Shown in pieces: positions 1 through 6,147 of a stretch of 44,274 bases of DNA. The DNA comes from an uncultured Piscinibacter sp. (GTDB taxonomy: Bacteria; Pseudomonadota; Gammaproteobacteria; Burkholderiales; Burkholderiaceae_C): contig NZ_CALFYO010000017.1 in NCBI RefSeq assembly GCF_937952055.1, positions 1 through 44,274 of the forward strand, read 5' to 3'. Position 1 is the stretch's first letter, and each line of letters begins with the position of its first letter. The position numbers were made by a program, and so were the translations under genes. The notes below the pieces were generated by a model. The model ran no database searches. It had not been told where the DNA came from and saw only the letters and a program-made list of their open reading frames with translations.

Positions 1-133
1 AAAGGCGGAAAAGGTGTCTCGGCGTCCGACCTTTCCGCCTTTTCCGGGGTTTCCGAAGGCGATCCAAAGAAAGGCGGAAAAGGCGGAAAAGGTGTCTCGG
101 CGTCCGACCTTTCCGCCTTTTCCGGGGTTTCCG
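1..133. repeat. Two 55-bp direct repeats containing inverted repeats
   Basis: Bases 1-55 and 79-133 are identical, and the first copy may extend past the window edge. They are offset by 78 bp, exactly 26 codons, so the encoded linker repeats in frame. Each copy contains GGCGGAAAAGG on the left and CCTTTCCGCC on the right around a ~15-nt spacer. The second copy has an extra GGCGGAAAA unit, which lengthens the potential stem. Iteron-like repeats inside a replication gene suggest an origin or an initiator-binding site. This is inference. Confidence 0.8.
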
Positions 134-900
134 CCACCTCTGTCGCTGGTTCCCCCCACGCGCGTTCAGATTTCTCCCCCCCTCCATTCCAACCATCCAA
201 CCAGGGAACAGCTGAAGCTGTTCCTCCCGACCGAGAGCACGCGAGCACTCGCGCGGGCACCGGCCAGCGCGAGCCAGCCGCCTCCGCCGCGACCGCCGTT
301 GGCACCCTGGCCGACGAGCCTGGCCGCTTGCCGAGCGATGGCGGGACTGCTGACCCCGTGGCCGTCAGTTCAGACTCCGACCCGTCGGTCGATGGGCAAA
401 CCGCGAGCAGCCGCGGCCTTCCAAGCTGGGCGGAGTTCCTTGCGCTAGCTGCCGATGACGTTGCCGGCGATCCGAACGCCTGGAAGAGCCGCCAGGCCGG
501 CAAGCTGGGCGCGGTGCGAGCGACCTACGGCACGCTGGCTGGCGTGTTCGGTCAGCACTGCAACGATGACATCGCCGCTGCGATCGAGACCTGGAAGTGC
601 TTCGTGGCGGACAAGCGAGCAGCGACTTTCGCCGAGTCCGGAGAGCCGCTGTGGTCCGGCGTGACGGAGAACAACGTGGTTCGGACCGCGCGGCGATGGC
701 TGAAGGACAGCCCGCTTGCCAAGCCCAAGGTTCGCCGGCCGCTGAACCTGGACCAGCCCAACGGTCCCATGGATGACATCCTCCGCAGACTGCCGCCGCG
801 GCGCGGTCCGCTGAATCTCGACCAGCCGTACACCGAGTACGACGAGATGGTGCGCAACCCGCACTACCGTCGCCTCGTCCAGCGGGAAGGTGGCAACTGA
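1..900 (+). CDS. Left-truncated replication-associated protein with repeat linker
   Basis: The reading frame is open from the window edge to the TGA at 898-900, giving 299 visible residues, so the true start lies outside. An in-frame TTG at 328 has no SD site and I do not favour it. Residues 1-45 hold two copies of a Lys/Gly then Ser/Phe-rich linker (KGGKGVSASDLSAFSGVS), encoded by DNA direct and inverted repeats. Residues ~45-140 look disordered. The C-terminal ~160 residues are more ordered and end in two related segments, RRPLNLDQP and RGPLNLDQP. The gene overlaps the helicase start by one base (TGATG). I infer an initiator or helicase-loader role from position and from the repeats, as in lambda O, which carries origin iterons inside its gene. 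No domain is recognised with certainty; it could also be the tail of a primase-like protein. Confidence 0.6.
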   Translation, partial: KGGKGVSASDLSAFSGVSEGDPKKGGKGGKGVSASDLSAFSGVSATSVAGSPHARSDFSPPPFQPSNQGTAEAVPPDREHASTRAGTGQREPAASAATAVGTLADEPGRLPSDGGTADPVAVSSDSDPSVDGQTASSRGLPSWAEFLALAADDVAGDPNAWKSRQAGKLGAVRATYGTLAGVFGQHCNDDIAAAIETWKCFVADKRAATFAESGEPLWSGVTENNVVRTARRWLKDSPLAKPKVRRPLNLDQPNGPMDDILRRLPPRRGPLNLDQPYTEYDEMVRNPHYRRLVQREGGN

Positions 901-1982
901 TGGGAACGCCGCCGCGCGCCGACATTGTCGCGGTGCACCCGGAGACGCCGCGGAACCGGGTGTACACCAAGTCTGCCGCAGAGGTGGCGACTCGCGCGCT
1001 GGCTTTCGAGGAGCAGGTGGCCAGCGGATCGCTGCCCGCGCTGACGTGGGGGATCCCCGTGGTCGACGCCACGGTGCGGACCATGTGGGCCGGCAAGCTG
1101 ATCTACCTCGTCGGGCTGCCGTCGCACGGCAAGAGCATGTCTCTGGTGCACCTTGCGCGCCGCGAGTGCTGGCGCGTACAGGCGATGCGCGACGAGGAGA
1201 AGCGCGGCGGAGTTGTGGACGGCGCGGCGTCCAAGGCGTACGTGCTCTTTACGTCGCTGGAGGATCCCGAGCACGAGGTCCACGCGAGTATCACCGGCGC
1301 CCCGGCAACGCAGATCGAGGTGATGGAGCGCCGGCACGACCGGGAGGCGTACCGCCGCCATCTGCTCTACAGCGCGCTGGGGTGGCCGATCTACTACCAG
1401 GGCTACGACGAGGCCGAAGTGTCGGCCGGCATGTTGGAGGACTTGCCCAATCTGACAGTCGAGCAGGCATACCGCGAGATTCGCCAGCTGGAGGCTGACC
1501 ACGGGATGCTCCCGACCGCATGGTTCGTGGACTACCTGCAGCTGTTCGCGTCGGAGCTTCGCGAGCGAACCGAGTCTGAAGAGCGGATCCGCATCGCCAA
1601 CGTCTCCAAGCAGCTGAAGCGCATCGCCCGCACGCTGGGCATCCCAGTCGTCTGCGCGGCGCAGGCGAAGCAGACCGTCGACACGCGGTCGATTCCGATC
1701 CCGACCGACTCCGACATCCTGGGCTCGAACCAGCCGCGGCAGGACGCCGACGTGCTGATGTCCGTCTGGATGCCGGCGCGGCAGGGCGCCGGGCGCTGGG
1801 TTGACGGGCTCGAAGTGGACGGACTGACATACCCGCCTGAGGCCATTACGCCGGGGTTCACGGTGCTCTCGCTCTTCAAGCAGCGCGGCTTTCACGGCTT
1901 CGGACGCTGGGCCATCGAGGCTGACGTGAGAGAGAAGAGCTACCACTCGGTGCCCGTTCCGGCGCAGGGGTGGCACTCATGA
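900..1982 (+). CDS. DnaB-like replicative helicase (RecA fold)
   Basis: A 360-residue ATPase that should unwind DNA at the phage fork. Walker A is GLPSHGKS at residues 72-79. Walker B is WFVDYLQLF near 208-216. The region RTLGIPVVCAAQAKQ (244-258) followed by SDILGSNQPRQDADV (271-285) matches the sensor and arginine-finger region of DnaB C-terminal domains. It is shorter than bacterial DnaB (~450-470 residues), and the N-terminal ~45 residues are too short for the usual helical DnaB N-terminal domain, as in several phage helicases. The start overlaps the previous stop by one base, and the stop overlaps the primase start as ATGA. That places initiator-like protein, helicase and primase in one coupled operon. 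A KaiC/RadA-type ATPase is less likely given the neighbours. Confidence 0.88.
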   Translation: MGTPPRADIVAVHPETPRNRVYTKSAAEVATRALAFEEQVASGSLPALTWGIPVVDATVRTMWAGKLIYLVGLPSHGKSMSLVHLARRECWRVQAMRDEEKRGGVVDGAASKAYVLFTSLEDPEHEVHASITGAPATQIEVMERRHDREAYRRHLLYSALGWPIYYQGYDEAEVSAGMLEDLPNLTVEQAYREIRQLEADHGMLPTAWFVDYLQLFASELRERTESEERIRIANVSKQLKRIARTLGIPVVCAAQAKQTVDTRSIPIPTDSDILGSNQPRQDADVLMSVWMPARQGAGRWVDGLEVDGLTYPPEAITPGFTVLSLFKQRGFHGFGRWAIEADVREKSYHSVPVPAQGWHS

Positions 1983-3058
1983 TCGTCAAGCGCACCCCCG
2001 ACGTGACCGACATCGACCTGGACGTGCTCAAGCAGACGGCGCCGCTGCTGGAAATCGTCATGCGCGACACCACCCTCCGGCGGGAGAGTGCGAGCGACGG
2101 CGGCAGCTGGGCGGGTCCGTGCCCCTTCTGTGGCGGGACGGACCGCTTTACCTGCCGACCTCAGGGCCGGCCGTCGGAGGGCCTGCCACCGGGCTGGATG
2201 TGCCGCGGCTGCCGACCAAAGGGCGGCACGGTCATCGACTACCTCATCGCCCGTGATGGCCTGACGTTCCGCGAAGCGGTTGACACCTTGGCTCGTGATC
2301 ACGGGTTCGCCGACTTGCAGCCTGAGCGCATCGAGGCGATCCGCATCGAAGTGACAGCCGCCGCGGCCCGCGAGCACATGCGTCGCGAGACAGCGCGCGA
2401 GAGCATGGCGGCCGACTGGGGCGCACGCCTTCCTGCCTGCCGCGCCGCGATGGATGCCGACGAGGCGCTGCAAGCACGGCTGGCTGCCGAGGGCGTCGGC
2501 TGGATCGCCCGCGACTACTTCGACCTCGGCGTGGTGACCTACCGGGGCGTGCGCGCGCTCGTCATCCCATGGCGCGGCTGGCAGGCAGGGAGTGACGGCG
2601 ACGGCGATTGGCGACTGGATGCCGTCCAGCTGCGCGCACTGGACGGTTCGTTCCCTGGGCCCGACGGGCGGGACCGGCGCTACGAGTTCATCCACGGCTC
2701 GCGGCCCCAGCTGTTCAACGACGTCGCGCTGCAGCCAAGCATGGGGCGCGACTACTGCATCGTCGTCGAGGGCGCCAAGAAGGCGATGTCCCTGTTCAAC
2801 GTCGGCGAGGGCATGGTCGTCGCGCTGGCCTCCAAAAGTGCTTGGCGACCGGAGTGGGCACAGCGGTTCGATCACTTCCGGCGCGTCGTGGTTGCGCTGG
2901 ATCCCGACGCCTACTCGGAGGCACGGGCAATCTCGACGGCGATCCGCGGTGGTGTGGTGGCGAGCCTGCCGCTGAAGGTCGACGACATGCTGGCCGCGAC
3001 GAAGGGTGACTACGCGCTCGTCCGGTCGTACCTCGACGCGGCGCGTCGCGCTGCATAG
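1979..3058 (+). CDS. DNA primase, zinc-ribbon plus Toprim-like
   Basis: A 359-residue protein that should lay RNA primers for the adjacent helicase. A CHC2-type zinc ribbon is visible: C48-x2-C51 and C75-x2-C78, with F-C-G-G-T-D-R-F after the first pair. After a middle region there is a Toprim-like core: IVVEGAKKAMSLF with E264, and VVALDPDAYSE with D308 and D310. It resembles short phage primases of the DnaG type without a helicase-binding C-terminus. I start it at ATG 1979, which overlaps the helicase stop as ATGA and has GGGGTGG upstream. A GTG at 1970 in the same frame is possible but overlaps that SD site. Confidence 0.85.
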   Translation: MIVKRTPDVTDIDLDVLKQTAPLLEIVMRDTTLRRESASDGGSWAGPCPFCGGTDRFTCRPQGRPSEGLPPGWMCRGCRPKGGTVIDYLIARDGLTFREAVDTLARDHGFADLQPERIEAIRIEVTAAAAREHMRRETARESMAADWGARLPACRAAMDADEALQARLAAEGVGWIARDYFDLGVVTYRGVRALVIPWRGWQAGSDGDGDWRLDAVQLRALDGSFPGPDGRDRRYEFIHGSRPQLFNDVALQPSMGRDYCIVVEGAKKAMSLFNVGEGMVVALASKSAWRPEWAQRFDHFRRVVVALDPDAYSEARAISTAIRGGVVASLPLKVDDMLAATKGDYALVRSYLDAARRAA

Positions 3059-3092
3059 CTCTCTGGCCGATTCGAAGATGGAGGTGATGGTG

Positions 3093-3575
3093 ATGTCAGG
3101 TGACTCGATGCCCTTGTTGGCGGCCCGCTCCCGATCCGCCGAGCGCCGCGCGCGCCGCACTGCCGCACCACGGCCGGTTGCCGTGCCCGCAGACGCGGCT
3201 CCCGACACGGCCCTGCCCGAGCGCTGGGCCGTCGAGCCGGCGCCGACGGAGCACCCGTGCCCGACGCTGGTCCTGTTCCTCGCGGCGACGCTGCTGCGCA
3301 CCTACGAGCGCTCGGCGGACCGCCGCTGGGGCGAGCTCCTGCGCATGGTGGACGCCGCGCCGGACGGCAGCACGATGACCCCCAAGCAGCGCGCCGCCTA
3401 CAAGCGCGAGCTGGCCCGCCGCGGCGACCTGATGGTCGAGGCGACGCGCCGCTGGTGGGCTCAGTACGGGGCCTACTGGCTGGAGGCGCCCGAGGCCGAG
3501 CCGGTTGAGCCGTCCGACGTGCCGTCCGACGAGCCGCAGGCGGCCGGCGGCGACAGCGAGGATGGCGACCAGTGA
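3093..3575 (+). CDS. Hypothetical protein, 160 aa
   Basis: No family is recognised. The start is well supported: ATG 3093 has GGAGGTGAT at 3080-3088 just upstream, and 34 bases separate it from the primase stop. The N-terminal ~50 residues are Arg/Ala-rich. A central helical part follows (LVLFLAATLLRTYERSADRRW and RWWAQYGAYWLEAPEAE), with several Trp and Tyr residues. The C-terminus is acidic and probably disordered (repeated SDVPSDEPQ). The layout, a basic N-terminus and an acidic tail, is typical of small phage accessory proteins. The stop overlaps the HD-domain gene as GTGA, so the two are probably translated together. Confidence 0.65.
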   Translation: MSGDSMPLLAARSRSAERRARRTAAPRPVAVPADAAPDTALPERWAVEPAPTEHPCPTLVLFLAATLLRTYERSADRRWGELLRMVDAAPDGSTMTPKQRAAYKRELARRGDLMVEATRRWWAQYGAYWLEAPEAEPVEPSDVPSDEPQAAGGDSEDGDQ

Positions 3576-4030
3576 GCATGTCGACCGTTTCCGAGCTGCT
3601 GGCCGCCCGCGTGCTCGCGCAGGTGTTGCACTACGGCCAGGTCGACAAGGCCGGGCGGCCGTACATCGAGCACGTCGAGCGCGTGACCGCCGCGGTCGGG
3701 CTGGACGCCGCGCCGGCAGCGTGCCTGCACGACCTTGTCGAGGACACGCACGTCACGCTGGACGGGCTCGCCGCTGGCGGCTTCTGCACCGCGACCCTGG
3801 CGGCGGTCGACGCGCTTACCCGGCGTGACGGCGAGTCGTACCGCGACTACATCGACCGCCTGGCCACGAACGCCATCGCGCGCGCCGTGAAGCTGGCCGA
3901 CCTGCGGGACAACCTGGACCCGCGCCGCGTCGAGGCTGCGCGCGCTGGCGGCCACGACACGACCGCGCTGGAGCAGCGGTACAACGACGCTGTGCTGCGG
4001 CTGCTGGCCCGTGAGGAGCGTGCGGCGTGA
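3572..4030 (+). CDS. HD-domain (p)ppGpp hydrolase-like protein (SpoT/MESH1-like)
   Basis: A 152-residue single-domain HD phosphohydrolase. Motifs match the hydrolase half of RelA/SpoT enzymes and stand-alone MESH1 proteins: H20 before GQVDKAGRPYIEH (H34), then CLHDLVEDT (H53, D54, E57, D58), then RAVKLADLRDNLDP (D110). These residues would bind a divalent metal. In the known family the reaction removes the 3' pyrophosphate from (p)ppGpp. No synthetase or TGS domain is present. The start GTG 3572 overlaps the upstream stop as GTGA; an ATG at 3578 is an alternative. Its place in the replication operon suggests it lowers alarmone levels during infection, which is inference. A different nucleotide substrate cannot be excluded. 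Confidence 0.85.
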   Translation: MSMSTVSELLAARVLAQVLHYGQVDKAGRPYIEHVERVTAAVGLDAAPAACLHDLVEDTHVTLDGLAAGGFCTATLAAVDALTRRDGESYRDYIDRLATNAIARAVKLADLRDNLDPRRVEAARAGGHDTTALEQRYNDAVLRLLAREERAA

Positions 4031-4731
4031 CGCATCCGCAGCAGCCTGCCGAGGCAGTGATCGTCGCCGTGGACGGCGAGACGGGGCACGCGCACTCGGC
4101 GCGGATGGTCGGCGACGACCTGGGCCTTCGCCCCGTCGAGGACTTCGACGGTCAGCTGGCCGATCTGGAGCCGGACCTGGCGGCCCATGCGCGCGCCGTC
4201 GTGCTCGGCGGCGATGCGGCGGACTGGCGCCTGTGCGACCTGGCGGTCCTGGTGAGTCAGATCCATGGCGACGACTGGATCGAGCACCTGCCCACTCGGC
4301 CAGGTGGTGAGCCGATGCTGGCGCCAGGCACGTGGCGCAACCTGCGCACGACGGGCGAACGCTGGCCCGATCGAGCCGAGCGGGATGCGTGGCACCGTCG
4401 CGGCCTGGACCGCTCGCACCTGACGGCCGTGAACGCGCTTCGCGGGCGGGCGCCGGATGAGGCCGACGAGTGGCTCGATCGCGCCGCCGACAACGGCTGG
4501 ACGGTGCGCGAGCTGCAGCGCGCCATGCGCGGCGACGAGGTGCCGGCCCCACCTGCCGACCCTGACGCTGCCAGCCTGACCGACGACCTGATCGCGACAC
4601 TCCGGGCCGAGCTGGAGGAGCGCGGCGTCGTGCTGCTCTCCGAGGGGTGGTACGCCCTCACCGTCTCGCGCCTGCTGGAGGTGGTCGAGCGCCATCGCGG
4701 CGACGACGGCGCGTCATCGCGTGGCGCATGA
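4027..4731 (+). CDS. Hypothetical protein with possible ParB/HTH-like C-terminal half
   Basis: A 234-residue protein starting at GTG 4027, overlapping the HD gene's stop as GTGA. The N-terminal ~95 residues look like a small alpha/beta domain. The middle, HLTAVNALRGRAPDEADEWL followed by GWTVRELQRAMRG, resembles a pattern seen in some phage and plasmid DNA-binding proteins, where a helical region scores a basic recognition helix. The last ~60 residues are helical (LIATLRAELEERGVVLL). I infer a possible DNA-binding or regulatory role with low certainty. It is the last gene of the first coupled block; a promoter follows it. Confidence 0.6.
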   Translation: MTHPQQPAEAVIVAVDGETGHAHSARMVGDDLGLRPVEDFDGQLADLEPDLAAHARAVVLGGDAADWRLCDLAVLVSQIHGDDWIEHLPTRPGGEPMLAPGTWRNLRTTGERWPDRAERDAWHRRGLDRSHLTAVNALRGRAPDEADEWLDRAADNGWTVRELQRAMRGDEVPAPPADPDAASLTDDLIATLRAELEERGVVLLSEGWYALTVSRLLEVVERHRGDDGASSRGA

Positions 4732-4756
4732 TGTCACCGCCTGCCACCCGCAGGAC

Positions 4757-4785
4757 TTGCCACCCGGACATGTGTTCTGTATCCT
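4757..4785 (+). promoter_or_regulatory. Sigma-70-type promoter for the nuclease operon
   Basis: TTGCCA at 4757-4762 and TATCCT at 4780-4785 are separated by exactly 17 bases, in a gap between two gene blocks. The next CDS starts about 75 bases downstream. Confidence 0.6.
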
Positions 4786-4813
4786 GTGCTCAGACGCGAA
4801 GCGGAGTGACCAG

Positions 4814-4861
4814 GTGGGCGCAACGGACTGGCGCGGTGAAGACATGGCGGGGACGCTCTAG
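4814..4861 (+). CDS. Possible 15-codon leader ORF
   Basis: GTG 4814 opens a 15-codon frame (MGATDWRGEDMAGTL) ending at TAG 4859-4861, whose last base is the first base of the next gene's GTG. GGAG at 4803-4806 lies 7 bases upstream. It sits between a promoter and the nuclease gene, which otherwise has no clear SD site, so it may act by translational coupling. Chance is possible at this length. Confidence 0.3.
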   Translation: MGATDWRGEDMAGTL

Positions 4862-5211
4862 TGGCGCGCCGCGCCGCGCGTGTCGACAGCGCGCACACCG
4901 ACGTGGTGGAGGGCTTGCGCGCGTTCGGCTGGTCCGTGGTGGACCTGTCGGCGGCTGGGGCGGTCGTGCCCGGACTGCCGGACCTCCTGGTGGGCATCGG
5001 TGGCGGCCTGCCGTTCGCGCCGAGCCCCAAGGTGCGGGGCGTGTTGGGGGCGGGCTGGTGCTGCCCGCTGGAGGTCAAGAGCGAGGGCGGCGTGCTGACC
5101 CCTGCGCAGCAGGAATGGCTGTGGCAGTGGCGCGGCCCGTCGGTGGTGGCTCAGTCGCCGGAGCAAGCGGCTCAGGCGCTCGATGCGCTGCGGCGCACAC
5201 GCGGAAGGTAG
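4861..5211 (+). CDS. VRR-NUC / Holliday-resolvase-like nuclease
   Basis: A 116-residue protein that looks like a small PD-(D/E)xK nuclease. The motif VVPGLPDLLVG (PD at ~40-41) is followed by CCPLEVKSEGGVLTPAQQEWL, where E-V-K is the catalytic E-x-K, ending in a helix. VRR-NUC proteins of phages have this size and order, and act on branched DNA or nick DNA in recombination and repair. The start GTG 4861 has no own SD and overlaps the short leader ORF's stop. A promoter lies at 4757-4785. The region between the two motifs carries a Pro/Gly-rich insertion that is a little longer than usual. Confidence 0.7.
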   Translation: MARRAARVDSAHTDVVEGLRAFGWSVVDLSAAGAVVPGLPDLLVGIGGGLPFAPSPKVRGVLGAGWCCPLEVKSEGGVLTPAQQEWLWQWRGPSVVAQSPEQAAQALDALRRTRGR

Positions 5212-5218
5212 GCGAGAC

Positions 5219-5431
5219 GTGGGCACGATCGCCCCACCAGACCTGTCCTGCTGCTACCTGTGCGGGGCGCCGATCGGCGCCGACGACCAGGTGGTGATGG
5301 TCATCGAGGTGCCGCCCGGCGGCGAGCTGCGCGCGGAGACGGGCGGCCTTTCCAAGCCGCGCGTGCCGGCGGGTCTGAGCTGCGTCGCGTGCGCGGACCG
5401 CGTCCGCAGTGGCGGTGCGGCATGCCGGTGA
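5219..5431 (+). CDS. Small zinc-ribbon-like protein, 70 aa
   Basis: The start is GTG 5219 with GGAAGG upstream; the same frame is open further left but lacks an SD there. Cysteine pairs CCYLCG near residues 9-13 and SCVACA near 58-63 are spaced like a zinc ribbon. Between them is a beta-rich stretch (QVVMVIEVPPGGELRAE). The end overlaps the next gene by 10 bases. No catalytic motif is seen; a nucleic-acid or protein-binding role is a guess. Confidence 0.55.
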   Translation: MGTIAPPDLSCCYLCGAPIGADDQVVMVIEVPPGGELRAETGGLSKPRVPAGLSCVACADRVRSGGAACR

Positions 5432-6147
5432 CCGCGGCGCGCGTCGACCCCGTCGAGGTGCTGGGCCGGTTCGCTGCGCGAGCCGACGCCGAGCACATGA
5501 CCTACATGCCGCTCACGGTCAGCGGGTTGACCGAGGGCGAGATGGCCGCGCTCGTGACGCTGCGCCTGGCGGAGGCCGACAAGCGGGGCGCGTACCGCCT
5601 CACGGCCAGAGGGGCATCGGCGGCGGCCGAGCTGGCGGGGCCGGGGGCGTTTGACCTCGCTGCGCGCCTCGCAGCCGCGCGCGGCGTGGCCGGTGGCAGC
5701 GCCGCCAGTGCAGACGTGGCGCGCACCGCCGTGCTGCTGACGACGGATGACGAGCTGCGGCCCGCCTTGCGGGCGGCGCTCGCCGAGCTGCTGAGTGCAC
5801 GCGCCAGCGGCAGCGTGGGGGCGGCGATGCCGTCGGCCGCGGACCGCGCGAAGAGCAGTGCGGGCGCGTCGAGCCCGAAGCCGTCACGGTGGGAGAACCT
5901 CTCCGACGTGCTGTCGAGTCAGCGCGTGGTCGTCTCGACGGGCGCCGGCCGATCAAAGGTGCTGGCCCTTTGCACGCCGTCCGACTTGCGGCAGGCGTCG
6001 ACCTACTACGCCGCCAGCGCCGATGAGGCGCTCCGGCGCTCGGGCGCGTGCGCGGCGCTGGCCGACCTCATGGCCTTGTACGAGGCCGAGACGGTGGCTG
6101 ACCTGGAGCGTGTGGCGCCTCAGAAGTTCTCCGAGGTGTGGTCATGA
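5422..6147 (+). CDS. Hypothetical protein with possible winged-helix N-terminus
   Basis: A 241-residue protein with its start at ATG 5422, inside the end of the previous gene. Residues ~20-65 (EMAALVTLRLAEADKRGAYR then LTARGASAAAEL) resemble the end of a winged helix, where the last strand runs into 'YRLTxxG'. The middle is Ala-rich and helical, then a Ser/Ala-rich linker leads to a C-terminal part with VVVSTGAGRSKVLALCTPSD and a helical end. No family is recognised. The stop overlaps the IS110-like gene as ATGA at 6144-6147. Confidence 0.55.
   Translation: MPVTAARVDPVEVLGRFAARADAEHMTYMPLTVSGLTEGEMAALVTLRLAEADKRGAYRLTARGASAAAELAGPGAFDLAARLAAARGVAGGSAASADVARTAVLLTTDDELRPALRAALAELLSARASGSVGAAMPSAADRAKSSAGASSPKPSRWENLSDVLSSQRVVVSTGAGRSKVLALCTPSDLRQASTYYAASADEALRRSGACAALADLMALYEAETVADLERVAPQKFSEVWS

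Noticed and set aside
1..133. CRISPR array
   Set aside because: Only two repeat copies, in frame within a gene, with internal inverted repeats and no spacer series.
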